DNA of 64,000 nt from Kribbella sp. ALI-6-A (GCF_001984195.1 NZ_MTQN01000007.1:124001-188000); one strand, 5' to 3'. Shown: positions 1-7,974, counted from the stretch's first letter. The notes: a model not told the origin generated them from the sequence alone. Translations and numbers: made by a program.

Positions 1-197
1 AGCGCGCTGGTGCCGAGGCCGACCTTGTCCGGTGCGACGACCGCGCGGTAGCCGAGCAGGACGCCACGCTCCTCCAGCCGCTTCACCCGCTCCTGAACGC
101 TCGGTCCGGACAGCCCGACGACCCGGCCGAGCTCGGCCCAGCTGGACCGCCCGTTGGTCCGCAGCGCCTCGACCAGCTGTCGATCGATCACGTCCAT
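1..197 (-). CDS. Lrp/AsnC-family transcriptional regulator, N-terminal part (runs off the window)
   Basis: Only the first 65 or so residues are present; the gene continues to the left of the window. The readable protein starts MDVIDRQLVEALRTNGR and continues with a winged-helix segment (WAELGRVVGLSG, then RVKRLEERGVLLGYRAVV), the standard Lrp/AsnC DNA-binding domain. The C-terminal ligand-sensing (RAM) domain would lie outside. Lrp-type proteins bind amino acids and act locally or globally. It is transcribed away from the small gene at 338, so the roughly 140-bp gap between them is the likely shared promoter and possible self-operator. Family assignment is firm from the N-terminus; the regulated genes are unknown. 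Confidence 0.85.
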   Translation of the reverse strand, partial: MDVIDRQLVEALRTNGRSSWAELGRVVGLSGPSVQERVKRLEERGVLLGYRAVVAPDKVGLGTSA

Positions 198-337
198 GAA
201 TCCTCCCGTTCACCGCAGATTCGTAGGGAGATCGTCTGATCTGCCTTTAATTCGTTTGTGTAGAGCCAGCGTACGGCGTACAATTTCGACTAGCTGGAGA
301 TGCCCCTCCAGCGACACCACAACCCTGTGAAGGAATC

Positions 338-457
338 ATGATCACCCCCGAAGTCGCCCGTGCCCACATCCACGAGCTGCGCCGCGTCGCCGAGCTGCAC
401 AACCGTGTCGCCGCGCGCCCGTCGGCTCTGCGCAGGCTGCTGACCCGCAAGCACTGA
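338..457 (+). CDS. Small basic protein of unknown function (39 aa)
   Basis: A 39-codon frame reading MITPEVARAHIHELRRVAEL and ending in a basic tail (RRLLTRKH). I do not recognise it. It is preceded by a good ribosome site (GAAGGA at 329-334, 3-4 bases before the ATG). It looks like one amphipathic, Arg/His-rich helix with no signal peptide or membrane segment. It lies divergent to the Lrp/AsnC gene, which may regulate it. Support is the ribosome site and the codon pattern; there is no family evidence. Confidence 0.5.
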   Translation: MITPEVARAHIHELRRVAELHNRVAARPSALRRLLTRKH

Positions 458-535
458 CCCACCCGGCGCGACCGGCCGGCCCCTCGAAGGCCACCGGTCG
501 CGCTTCCTGGGGGTGGGGCGAGATAGGCTCTGCCC

Positions 536-694
536 ATGGCTCTTCAACTCCTGCCCCAGCTGGCGCCGCTGTCCGAAGCCGCCGGTGAGGCGTCGCACAT
601 CTCGCCGTGGTGGTACGGCGGGTTCTCCCTGCTTGTGCTGGTCGCGCTGCTGGCGCTGACCGTGATCATGGGCAAGGGCCGGCCGCACAGCTGA
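536..694 (+). CDS. Small single-pass membrane protein (52 aa)
   Basis: A 52-residue protein beginning MALQLLPQLAPLSEAAG. It has one strong hydrophobic segment at about residues 27-45 (YGGFSLLVLVALLALTVIM) and a short basic tail (GKGRPHS). It ends 18 bases before nadD and probably opens the nadD operon. Small membrane proteins of this kind often precede nadD in actinobacteria (recalled, not checked). Function unknown. No clear ribosome site precedes the ATG, so it may be translated from a leaderless or weakly bound start. Confidence 0.6.
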   Translation: MALQLLPQLAPLSEAAGEASHISPWWYGGFSLLVLVALLALTVIMGKGRPHS

Positions 695-712
695 GCGGCG
701 GATCGAGCTGAC

Positions 713-1324
713 GTGAACTTACCGGAGCGGGTCCGGCGCCTCGGCGTCATGGGCGGTACGTTCGACCCGATCCACCACGGCCACCTGGTGGCCGCCAGCG
801 AGGTGCAGTCGTACTTCGATCTGGACGAGGTGATCTTCGTCCCGACCGGGCAGCCCTGGCAGAAGACCGACCGGGACGTCTCGCCGCCGGAGGACCGGTA
901 CCTGATGACGGTGATCGCGACCGCCTCCAACCCGCGGTTCTCGGTCAGCCGGGTCGATATCGACCGGCCGGGGCCGACGTACACGATCGACACGCTGCGC
1001 GACCTGTCCCGGCTCTATCCCGACGCCGAGCTGTTCTTCATCACCGGCGCCGACGCGCTGGCCCAGATCCTGACCTGGCGCGACGTCGACGAGATGTTCA
1101 AACTGGCCCAGTTCGTCGGCTGTACCCGGCCGGGGACCGAGGCGACCGAGCTCCCGCTCGACCGGCTCCCGATGGACCGGATCACCCTGCTCGAGGTGCC
1201 CGCGCTGGCCATCTCGTCGACCGAGTGCCGGGCCCGGGTCGCCAAGGGCAATCCCACCTGGTACCTGGTCCCGGACGGAATCGTCCAGTACATCGCCAAG
1301 CGCGACCTCTACACCAACCATTAG
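713..1324 (+). CDS. nadD: Nicotinate-nucleotide adenylyltransferase NadD
   Basis: Adenylates nicotinic acid mononucleotide with ATP to give deamido-NAD, the step before NAD synthetase; cytoplasmic. The nucleotidyltransferase signature [11 protein letters not shown] is at residues 14-24, and the second conserved motif ISSTECR is near residue 167. The length of 203 aa is normal. The start chosen is GTG at 713; an internal ATG at 749 would remove residues just before the signature and is less likely. It is followed after 10 bases by rsfS, the usual bacterial pairing, so the two are probably cotranscribed. Confidence 0.95.
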   Translation: MNLPERVRRLGVMGGTFDPIHHGHLVAASEVQSYFDLDEVIFVPTGQPWQKTDRDVSPPEDRYLMTVIATASNPRFSVSRVDIDRPGPTYTIDTLRDLSRLYPDAELFFITGADALAQILTWRDVDEMFKLAQFVGCTRPGTEATELPLDRLPMDRITLLEVPALAISSTECRARVAKGNPTWYLVPDGIVQYIAKRDLYTNH

Positions 1325-1334
1325 AAGGAACTGC

Positions 1335-1715
1335 ATGCCTGCCTCCGAACGTGCCGTCGAGCTGCTCACCGCGGCAGCCGAGGCGGCCCACGACAAGAAG
1401 GCCGAGAACGTGCTCGCGTTCGACGTCTCCGAGCAGCTCGCGATCACCGACGCGTTCCTGGTCGCCTCGGCGTCCAACGACCGCCAGGTCCGCGCGATCG
1501 TCGACGCGATCGAGGAGAAGCTGCGCGAGGACTTCGACGCCAAGCCGGTCCGCCGCGAAGGCGCCCGCGAGGGCCGCTGGGTCCTGCTGGACTACCTGGA
1601 GATCGTCATCCACGTCCAGCACGACGAGGAGCGCAGCTTCTACTCCCTCGAGCGGCTGTGGCGCGACTGCCCGATCATCCCGCTGCCGTCGCCGGTCCCC
1701 GGTTCACCCGAATGA
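1335..1715 (+). CDS. rsfS: Ribosome silencing factor RsfS
   Basis: A 126-residue member of the RsfS/DUF143 (Iojap) family, which binds ribosomal protein L14 and blocks subunit joining when nutrients are scarce. Family features are visible: the N-terminal helix (ERAVELLTAAAEAAHDKKA), the core ENVLAFDVSEQLAITDAFLV, and the segment GRWVLLDYLEIVIHV close to the C-terminus. A ribosome site (AAGGA) lies just before the ATG. It follows nadD closely, and its stop codon overlaps the start of the phosphatase gene (ATGA), so translation is probably coupled. Confidence 0.95.
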   Translation: MPASERAVELLTAAAEAAHDKKAENVLAFDVSEQLAITDAFLVASASNDRQVRAIVDAIEEKLREDFDAKPVRREGAREGRWVLLDYLEIVIHVQHDEERSFYSLERLWRDCPIIPLPSPVPGSPE

Positions 1716-2359
1716 CCGCAGGACGCCTGATCGTCTGGCGCCACGGCCGCACCGAGTGGAACCTCCAGGACAAGATCCAGGGCCAGGCCGACATCCCCCT
1801 GGATGAGGTCGGCATCGCCCAGGCCCGCGCGGCCGCGGCCCGCCTGGCGTCGCTCGCCCCCACCCGGCTGATCGCCAGCGACCTCCAGCGAGCCGCCTCC
1901 ACCGCCGCCGAGCTGGCCGCCCTCACCGGCCTCACCGTCGAGTACGACAAGTCCCTGCGCGAGATCGACGTCGACGACTGGGCCGGCCTCACCATGGCCG
2001 AACTCGCCGAGACCCACCCCGAAGCCGCCGCCCGCATCCGCGCCGGCGAACCCCAGCGCCGAGGCACCGCAGGCGAAACCGTCGAAGAGGTCGCCGCCCG
2101 CTTCGCCCCCGCCCTCCAACGCGCAGTAGAAGACGCCCAGCCCTCCGATACCGTCGTGGTAGCCACCCACGGCCTCGCCGCCCGGGTCGGAGTCTGTCTC
2201 TTCCTCGGCATCCCCCAAGAGGCCTGGCCCGCCTTCGGCGGCCTCTCCAACTGCAACTGGATCTCCCTCCTCCCCAGCCGCAACAACCGCTGGCGCATCG
2301 AGGAGTGGAACGCCGGCTCCCTCCCCGAACCAGTCATGTCCGACGACCCGCAGCAGTAG
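1712..2359 (+). CDS. Histidine phosphatase family protein (phosphoglycerate mutase-like)
   Basis: A 215-residue acid phosphatase of the dPGM superfamily. The phosphoacceptor motif RHGRTEWN is at residues 10-17 (His11), and the second catalytic histidine is in VVVATHGLAARV. The start at 1712 is fixed by the four-base ATGA overlap with rsfS and puts the RHG motif ten residues in, as is typical. In actinobacteria this gene regularly follows rsfS. The physiological substrate is not clear from sequence; the family includes broad-specificity phosphatases and glucosyl-3-phosphoglycerate phosphatase. Confidence 0.92.
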   Translation: MTAGRLIVWRHGRTEWNLQDKIQGQADIPLDEVGIAQARAAAARLASLAPTRLIASDLQRAASTAAELAALTGLTVEYDKSLREIDVDDWAGLTMAELAETHPEAAARIRAGEPQRRGTAGETVEEVAARFAPALQRAVEDAQPSDTVVVATHGLAARVGVCLFLGIPQEAWPAFGGLSNCNWISLLPSRNNRWRIEEWNAGSLPEPVMSDDPQQ

Positions 2360-2503
2360 CCCTTTCCACTACCGCACCGCTCGCCGCGAACCCCGCACCA
2401 ACCCGCCCGCCCCACCAGTGTTCAGCATCACCTCGACCCCCACCGGGAACCGATTTTTCTTCCAGGCCCCTCATCCGCTAAGCTTTCCGAGTCGCAAGAA
2501 CGC

Positions 2504-2576
2504 GGGGCTTTGGCGCAGTTGGTAGCGCGCTTCCATGGCATGGAAGAGGTCAGGGGTTCGAATCCCCTAAGCTCCA
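2504..2576 (+). tRNA. tRNA-Ala (anticodon GGC)
   Basis: A complete cloverleaf can be drawn. The acceptor stem is GGGGCTT/AAGCTCC, the D arm GCGC...GCGC, the anticodon stem CTTCC/GGAAG with a seven-base loop carrying GGC, and the T arm AGGGG/CCCCT with loop TTCGAAT. The G3-U70 wobble pair that identifies alanine tRNAs is present. The discriminator is A73. The 3' CCA is not fully encoded (the genome reads CCG). Confidence 0.97.
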
Positions 2577-2588
2577 CCGCAGGTCAGA

Positions 2589-2616
2589 GGCCGGTTTTCC
2601 TTCTGGGAAACCGGCC
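2589..2616 (+). terminator. Hairpin terminator after tRNA-Ala
   Basis: A 12-base stem, GGCCGGTTTTCC with GGGAAACCGGCC (one G-T wobble) and a four-base loop TTCT, begins 13 bases after the tRNA and is followed by CTTTC. It probably ends the tRNA transcript. Confidence 0.7.
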
Positions 2617-2713
2617 TTTCGCATGACCCGGGAGGCTGGTGTCACGGGAGGTCTGCGGTCGGCTTGTCCTTTACCCCAGTTCGCGACTTTCGCCGGCCGT
2701 GACGCGCCGGCGG

Positions 2714-3379
2714 CTAGGCGGGGAAGGCCTTCCAGTGGCCTTCCGAGATGACCTCGACGGTGCCGTCGGTCACCTTGATGGCGGTTTGGTCGTCGATCGC
2801 GTACGCCGGACCTGCGATGCCGGCGGCCCATCTCTCCGCGTCGGCCATGGAGTTGCCCGGCATGAGTTCGTGGTCCAGGTGTGGGTAGATCGAGAAGTCG
2901 ACGACCCCGAGTGTGCGGTCGTCCGGCGCGGAGGGCCAGTTGACGAAGTCGTCGCCGATTCGCGGGGTCATCACCATGCTGCCGGCGCTGAGACCCACCC
3001 AGACCGTCCCGGGTAGCGATGAGATGACGTCCGACAGGCCTGACTGTCGCATCCAGTGGTACAGGTAGGCGGCGTCGCCGCCGTCCGCCAGCAGCACGTC
3101 GGCCTCTCGGACCCACGGCACCCATCGCTCCTCGCCGATGCTGGGCAGCGCGGTGAGTTCGAGGACGCCCACGGACGCCCAGCCCAGGCTGGTCAGGAGA
3201 AACGGAGGCTCGCCGGCGACGGCGCGTCGCACCGATGCGGGTCCCAACATCGGGTGGCCCCACTGTGCCGTGGGGATGCAGAGCGCATGGGACTCGGAGA
3301 TCGGCTTGCCCAGCAGATCGACCAGCGCATCCCGGATGCTCTGGTTCGTGATGCCCCCGGAGGTGAGGAGGAGCTTCAC
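2714..3379 (-). CDS. Peptidase E-like (S51 family) Asp-specific dipeptidase
   Basis: A 221-residue cytoplasmic serine peptidase of the S51 family, whose members cleave Asp-X dipeptides. The class I glutamine-amidotransferase-like fold is suggested by KLLLTSGG at the N-terminus, ADVLLADGGDAAYL around residue 100, and the nucleophile elbow VGLSAGSM with Ser131. I start it at the GTG at 3379, preceded by GAGAGG seven bases upstream. The frame stays open further upstream, but that part reads like non-coding sequence. It stands alone, convergent with the tRNA and divergent from the cysteine-rich peptide locus. Confidence 0.85.
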   Translation of the reverse strand: MKLLLTSGGITNQSIRDALVDLLGKPISESHALCIPTAQWGHPMLGPASVRRAVAGEPPFLLTSLGWASVGVLELTALPSIGEERWVPWVREADVLLADGGDAAYLYHWMRQSGLSDVISSLPGTVWVGLSAGSMVMTPRIGDDFVNWPSAPDDRTLGVVDFSIYPHLDHELMPGNSMADAERWAAGIAGPAYAIDDQTAIKVTDGTVEVISEGHWKAFPA

Positions 3380-3698
3380 AACGCCTCTCGAGTCGAGCGC
3401 GACGGATTCGTGTGAGGTGCGCACCGCGGACGCGTCATCGTCTGACTCCTTGTCTTGCCCTGGCGCCCTCGAGCGGCCGTGTTCTACGCACACTACGTTC
3501 CGGGCCGCCCGGCTGAACGAACCCGCCGCTTCCAGCCGGTACGACGAATCCCGGCGCCGGCTGCTTCTGGTACGGGCGGAGTACGGGCAGGGTCGTGTCA
3601 TCGGTCACTCGTAGTCTGCGCCAGATCGAGGAGAACCGGCCGGAAGCCTCTTGGCATCCGGCGATCGGTTCCGCACCCCGACGATCCTGGAGGCATCA
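3380..3698. other. Intergenic stretch between divergent genes
   Basis: This roughly 320-bp gap separates the peptidase E start from the cysteine-rich peptide gene. Several frames are open but none has gene-like features. Both flanking promoters must lie here. A weak candidate -10 (TAGTCT, about 3611-3616) sits upstream of the peptide gene, but I could not assign a matching -35. No operator-quality palindrome was seen. Confidence 0.4.
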
Positions 3699-3911
3699 AT
3701 GACGAAGTTGATCCAGAGCATGAGTGACGGGCTGCTGTCCGTCTTCGCGCCGAAGGTCCGAGCATCGGCGGCCTGTCCGGCGTGCCGGCTGGTTGGACAG
3801 TGTGGCGACTGCAACGGGAATCGCAGGTACCGGACGCGGGTGTGCTACTCGGGTCCGGGGTGCCAGTACGAGACGACTACCTGTGTAGCCGTTGCCTCGT
3901 GCGCGCCGTAG
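3699..3911 (+). CDS. Cysteine-rich peptide precursor (70 aa, eight Cys)
   Basis: A short gene with a strong ribosome site (TGGAGG at 3688-3693, five bases before the ATG). Residues 1-24 form an amphipathic leader (MTKLIQSMSDGLLSVFAPKV, then RASA). Residues 25-70 contain eight cysteines at 26, 29, 35, 38, 49, 55, 62 and 68, enough for four disulfides, plus many Gly, Arg, Tyr and Thr. The ASA|AC junction resembles a type I signal-peptidase site, yet the leader has no long hydrophobic core. Four genes for disulfide chemistry, proteolysis and export follow at once. Most likely a secreted disulfide-rich peptide (toxin, bacteriocin or signal). I do not recognise the family. Confidence 0.75.
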   Translation: MTKLIQSMSDGLLSVFAPKVRASAACPACRLVGQCGDCNGNRRYRTRVCYSGPGCQYETTTCVAVASCAP

Positions 3912-3985
3912 ATCCGCGGTGACGGGCGGCGGCGTTCGAAGGGACGCCGCCGTCTCGCAGACGCGGGGACACGACGTGGATTGGG

Positions 3986-4540
3986 GTGAGCGTGGAGTAT
4001 CTGCAGTTCGGGTGTCAGGTTCTGCTGGGTGGGGTGTTTGCCGTGTCGGCCGGATCCAAGCTGTACTCGCGTACGGCGTTCGCGGAGTTCGCGGCCGCGA
4101 CGGCCCGGTTGAGCGGAGCGGGGGCGGGACGGGCGCGTCAGCTTGCCGTCGCCGTCGTAGCAGCCGAGATCGCGATCGTGCTCGCCCTGATCGTCCATGC
4201 GCTGTGGGGATTCGCTCTCGGCATCGGGCTGCTCGCCGTCTTCTCGGCGGCCATCGTGCGTTCCCTGCGCAAGGGGCAGCGGGCGTCGTGCCGTTGCTTC
4301 GGGGCGTCGAACTCGCCGCTCGGCCCGCAGCATGTGGTCCGCAACATCGTCCTCGCGGCGTTCGGAGTCCTCGGCATCGCGGCGAACCTGAGCGAGCCAA
4401 CGTCATCGACGGACATCGGACTGGCATGCGTTGTCGCCTTCGCCGCGCTGATCGGCGTCGGGCTGACCGCACGGCTGGACGACTTGATGGGGCTGTTCCG
4501 AGTTGCGGCAACCACGTCGCAGCTCGGCAAGCAACAGTAG
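3986..4540 (+). CDS. MauE/DoxX-like redox-associated membrane protein
   Basis: A 184-residue integral membrane protein with about four hydrophobic helices. It carries the CxCFG motif (Cys102 and Cys104, in SCRCFGASN) characteristic of the MauE branch of the DoxX-like family. In methylamine dehydrogenase biogenesis MauE works with the thioredoxin-like MauD to form disulfides in a small cysteine-rich subunit. The next gene here is such a thioredoxin, and the gene before encodes an eight-cysteine peptide, so a role in oxidative folding of that peptide is the natural inference. The start is GTG at 3986; a second GTG at 3992 is possible. Confidence 0.8.
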   Translation: MSVEYLQFGCQVLLGGVFAVSAGSKLYSRTAFAEFAAATARLSGAGAGRARQLAVAVVAAEIAIVLALIVHALWGFALGIGLLAVFSAAIVRSLRKGQRASCRCFGASNSPLGPQHVVRNIVLAAFGVLGIAANLSEPTSSTDIGLACVVAFAALIGVGLTARLDDLMGLFRVAATTSQLGKQQ

Positions 4541-4556
4541 AGAAAGGCTGGATTCC

Positions 4557-5114
4557 TTGACGACGTTTCTCACCGCGCTGGTCGTCGTGGTCGGCATTGT
4601 CGGCGTGCTGAACTTGTTGCTGCTGTTCGGTGTCATCCGCCGGCTGAAGGAACACGATCAGGCGATCGCCAAGATCCCGTACAGCGCGATGCAGAGTCCA
4701 CCCGCCGAGTCCATGCGTGCTCCGGGCTCGGAGGTCGACGAGTTCACCGCGGTGAGCACGGACAGCGTACCGGTGACCAAGGAGTCGCTGACCGCGGAGA
4801 CGCTGGTCGGATTCTTCTCCGTGTCCTGCGCCCCCTGCATCGAGAGCGCGCCGAAGTTCGCAGCCCACGCCGCCGGCGTCCCTGGTGGAAAGGACAGCGT
4901 TCTCGCGATCGTCATTGCCGACGGCGACGACGATGCGTCCGAGATCGTCGGCGTGCTCGGCGGAAGCGCCCGAATCGTTGTCGAGGGCTACGAAGGGCCG
5001 ATCGCCACCGCCTTCGGCGTGACCGCCTTCCCGACGTACGGCGTGGTCGCGGGCGGAACGATCACCGCGAGCGCGATCGAGTTCGCCACCCTGCCCGTCC
5101 CCACGCCGGCCTGA
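4557..5114 (+). CDS. Membrane-anchored thioredoxin-like (TlpA/MauD-like) protein
   Basis: A 185-residue protein with an N-terminal transmembrane anchor (TTFLTALVVVVGIVGVLNLL) and an extracytoplasmic thioredoxin fold. The active site reads SCAPC (Cys91-Ala-Pro-Cys94), and a cis-Pro loop is visible as TAFPTYGVV. I choose the TTG at 4557 because AGAAAGG lies nine bases upstream and the start follows the MauE-like stop by 16 bases; an upstream in-frame ATG would add an implausible basic extension. It probably passes electrons between the MauE-like protein and the cysteine-rich peptide, forming or shuffling its disulfides outside the membrane. Confidence 0.85.
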   Translation: MTTFLTALVVVVGIVGVLNLLLLFGVIRRLKEHDQAIAKIPYSAMQSPPAESMRAPGSEVDEFTAVSTDSVPVTKESLTAETLVGFFSVSCAPCIESAPKFAAHAAGVPGGKDSVLAIVIADGDDDASEIVGVLGGSARIVVEGYEGPIATAFGVTAFPTYGVVAGGTITASAIEFATLPVPTPA

Positions 5115-5132
5115 CCGGACCTCGGCAACGCG

Positions 5133-5597
5133 GTGCTGAAGAGAATTGCCGGCGTCCTCGTCGCGACGACGGGCTTCGTACTGCTCCTGCGGATGCGGCG
5201 GCTGGTAGTTGTCGTCGACGTCCAGGGCCCGAGCATGGAACCCACCCTGTACGACGGCGACCGCGTCCTGGTCCGGCGCGCTCCGCTGACCTCGGTCCGC
5301 ACCGGTGACCTGGTCGTCGTCGCCCGTCCGGGCTCCGCCGACTTCGCGGCGGCGGAGTCCTGGGTGATCAAGCGCGTCGCCGCGACGGCAGGTGAGCACA
5401 TCCCTGCCGTCATCCGGGACAGCTGGGCCCAGAACGACATCGACTTCGCGGGTTCATTGGTGCCGGAGGGGCGACTGCTCCTGCTCGGGGACAATCCGGC
5501 CCGCAGCGGAGACTCCCGGCACTGGGGCTTCACCGCAGGGGACGCCGTACTCGGCGTGGTCGCCAGGTCGATGCGCCGACCCGCAAGGGCCGCATGA
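5133..5597 (+). CDS. S26 family signal peptidase-like protease
   Basis: A 154-residue type I signal-peptidase homologue. It has one N-terminal membrane segment, the catalytic serine in GPSMEPTL (Ser34), the lysine general base in VIKRVAA (Lys80), and the conserved box LLGDNPARSGDSRHWG. It is shorter than housekeeping LepB and resembles the compact S26 enzymes found in peptide-export operons. It lies 18 bases after the thioredoxin gene and overlaps the ABC gene by ATGA. The likely substrate is the precursor at 3699-3911, whose ASA|A junction fits the small-residue rule at -1 and -3. That pairing is inference. Confidence 0.85.
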   Translation: MLKRIAGVLVATTGFVLLLRMRRLVVVVDVQGPSMEPTLYDGDRVLVRRAPLTSVRTGDLVVVARPGSADFAAAESWVIKRVAATAGEHIPAVIRDSWAQNDIDFAGSLVPEGRLLLLGDNPARSGDSRHWGFTAGDAVLGVVARSMRRPARAA

Positions 5598-7399
5598 CGA
5601 AGAGCCGGCGCACGGTGCGAGGGCTAGCGCCCGCGGCAACGATGGCCTTTCGGGAAGCACCCGCGCAGCTCGGCCTGCTGAGTGCGATCACCCTGGTCGG
5701 GGCGCTGCTGCCAGTCACGGTCACCTGGCTGACCAAGCTGGTCATCGACTCGGTGACCGCAGGCACCGGGATCGACGGACTGCTTCCGATGGCGATCACG
5801 CTTGCCGTGCTCGGCGCGCTGACCGCGACGCTGCCGCAGCTCACGGAGTACTTCTCCGCGGAAGCGCAGCGGCGTGTCAGCCGAGCGGCCAAGGACCGGC
5901 TGTACCAGGCGGTCAACCGTTTCCCCGGACTCGCCCGGTTCGAGGATCCGCAGTTCCTCAACCAGCTGCGTCTGGCCGAGGCCGCCGACAGTGCTCCGGC
6001 GCAGTTGACGATCGCAACGATGCAGCTGGTCAGGAACGTGATCACGGCGCTCAGCCTGTTCGGTGCGCTGTTCGTGATCACGCCGGTCATCGCCGGCATC
6101 GTGCTGGTCGCCGCGCTGCCGACCCTGCTGGCCGAACTCGCGCTGGCAAGGCGCCGGGTGAACACCACGATGCGGTTGAGTCCGGACGAACGCCGCGAGC
6201 TCTTCTACCAGATGCTGCTGTCCGACGAGCGCGCCAGCAAAGAGATCCGGCTGTTCGGCACCGGCGACTTCCTGCGCGACCGGATGATGCGCACCCTGTC
6301 GGGGATTCACGCTGCCCGCCGCGCACTCGACCGCCGGGAATTGTTCGTCCACAGCGGGCTCGAGCTCTTCGCTGCCGTCGTTGCCGGTGCTGGGCTGATC
6401 TGGGCGATTCTCGCGGCGGGCCGCGGCGAACTGACCGCGGGCGACATCGCCCTGTTCGTCGCCGCGGTCGCAGGCGTGCAGGTCGCGGTCGGCGGCACAA
6501 TGGCGTTGCTCGCGCAGATGAACGAACAGTTGATGATCTTCGACCACTACACCGTCGTACTCGGAGCTCCGGCGGAAATGCCCGTGGCGGAACGTCCCGT
6601 CGCGACGCCGGAACTGCGCCGTGGGATCGTGCTCGACGATGTCTGGTTCCGCTACGGCGACGACCTGCCGTGGGTGCTGCGCGGGGTGACCGTCACCATC
6701 CCGTACGGCATGGCCGTCGGCCTGGTCGGCAAGAACGGCGCGGGCAAGTCCACGATCGTCAAGCTCCTGTGCCGCATGTATGACCCGACCAAGGGCCGGA
6801 TCACCTGGGACGGCGTCGACCTGCGCGAGCTCGATCCAGCCGAGCTCCGGAAGAGGATCGGCGCGGTGTTCCAGGACTTCATGTCGTACGACCTGACCGC
6901 GGCGGAGAACATCGCGCTCGGCGACCTCACCGCGCTGGAGGATTCCGATCGGATCACCGCCGCGGCGACCCAGGCGGACATCCACACCGTCGTCGAACAT
7001 CTCCCGAACGGCTACCGCACCATGCTCAGCCGGATGTTCGCCGACGACGACGGCTCGGACGGGACCGGGGTCGTTCTCTCCGGCGGACAGTGGCAGCGAC
7101 TGGCGCTGGCCCGCGCCTTCCTCCGCGCCGACGCGGACCTGCTGATCCTCGACGAGCCGAACGCGGGCCTCGATCCGGAGGCCGAATCCGAGTTGCATGG
7201 CAGGATCAGCGCCTTGCGCGCGGGAAGCACCTCGGTCCTGATCTCGCACCGCCTCGGGACTTTGCGCGACGCCGACCTGATCGTCGTCCTGGACGACGGG
7301 GCGATCACGGAGACCGGCACCCACACGTCGCTGCTCGCCGGCGGCGGTACCTACGCCCGGCTTTTCACCACGCAGGCGAGGGGTTACCAGAGCCAGTGA
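5594..7399 (+). CDS. ABC exporter, fused membrane and ATPase domains
   Basis: A 601-residue half-transporter: an N-terminal six-helix exporter domain (about residues 15-310), then a nucleotide-binding domain with Walker A GKNGAGKS at 379-386, signature LSGGQWQRLALARAF, Walker B LLILDEPNAGLDP and the H-loop ISHRLGT. There is no N-terminal C39 peptidase domain, so cleavage would have to come from the S26 enzyme encoded just upstream (four-base overlap). It probably acts as a homodimer exporting the cysteine-rich peptide. It resembles ABC transporters of lantibiotic and lasso peptide clusters; the cargo is inferred from context. Confidence 0.88.
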   Translation: MTKSRRTVRGLAPAATMAFREAPAQLGLLSAITLVGALLPVTVTWLTKLVIDSVTAGTGIDGLLPMAITLAVLGALTATLPQLTEYFSAEAQRRVSRAAKDRLYQAVNRFPGLARFEDPQFLNQLRLAEAADSAPAQLTIATMQLVRNVITALSLFGALFVITPVIAGIVLVAALPTLLAELALARRRVNTTMRLSPDERRELFYQMLLSDERASKEIRLFGTGDFLRDRMMRTLSGIHAARRALDRRELFVHSGLELFAAVVAGAGLIWAILAAGRGELTAGDIALFVAAVAGVQVAVGGTMALLAQMNEQLMIFDHYTVVLGAPAEMPVAERPVATPELRRGIVLDDVWFRYGDDLPWVLRGVTVTIPYGMAVGLVGKNGAGKSTIVKLLCRMYDPTKGRITWDGVDLRELDPAELRKRIGAVFQDFMSYDLTAAENIALGDLTALEDSDRITAAATQADIHTVVEHLPNGYRTMLSRMFADDDGSDGTGVVLSGGQWQRLALARAFLRADADLLILDEPNAGLDPEAESELHGRISALRAGSTSVLISHRLGTLRDADLIVVLDDGAITETGTHTSLLAGGGTYARLFTTQARGYQSQ

Positions 7400-7443
7400 G
7401 GATCGCCAGGGCAGCGAGCCGGTCGATTGGTAGCTTGACCGGC

Positions 7444-7974
7444 ATGTTCGAAATCGGGCCCTGGCCGCCCGCTCCGATCCAGACCGAGCGGCTGGTGCTG
7501 CGGGAGTCCGAGACGCGGGATCGGGCCGCGATCGTCGAGTTGCTTGCTTCGCCGCAGGTCGGCACCTATGTCGGCGGGGCCCAGGCGCGGGACGAGTTGG
7601 AGAGCGTCCTGCCCGCGGTGCCTGGGCAGCGGCCCGGGTTCTTCGTGGTGGAGCTCGACGGCGACCTGATCGGCACGGTGACGCTCGATCATCGAGAGTC
7701 GGAGCGACCGGGCGGGCCGGAGGGCGGAGAAATCTCGCTCGGCTACCTGTTCCTGCCGAAAGCCTGGGGACGCGGGTACGCCGCCGAGGCGTGTGCCGCG
7801 GTGCTCCGATGGTTCGCCGAGGCGCTGCCCGGCGAGCCGGTGGCGTTGTGCACGCAGACCGCCAACGAACGCTCGCTGCGCCTCGCGACCAAGCTGGGCT
7901 TCAGCGAGGTCGAGCGGTTCGAGAAGTACGGTGCTGAGCAGTGGTACGGCGTGTGGTCCGCCGGGCCGAGCTGA
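7444..7974 (+). CDS. GNAT-family N-acetyltransferase (RimJ/RimL-like)
   Basis: A 176-residue acetyl-CoA-dependent acetyltransferase. It starts MFEIGPWPPAPIQTERLVLR, the opening typical of RimJ/RimL-type GNATs, and contains the acetyl-CoA loop in FLPKAWGRGYAAEA and the late strand NERSLRLATKLGFSEVERF. The ATG at 7444 gives a normal-length protein; the frame is open upstream, but that part overlaps the ABC gene. It follows the exporter by 44 bases. Whether it modifies the peptide, protects the host or is unrelated cannot be told. Confidence 0.8.
   Translation: MFEIGPWPPAPIQTERLVLRESETRDRAAIVELLASPQVGTYVGGAQARDELESVLPAVPGQRPGFFVVELDGDLIGTVTLDHRESERPGGPEGGEISLGYLFLPKAWGRGYAAEACAAVLRWFAEALPGEPVALCTQTANERSLRLATKLGFSEVERFEKYGAEQWYGVWSAGPS

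Noticed and set aside
3412..3601. Upstream extension of the peptidase E gene to 3601
   Set aside because: The frame is open, but the added residues are Arg/Ser-rich and unlike the family. The GTG at 3379 has a ribosome site and matches the family's N-terminus.
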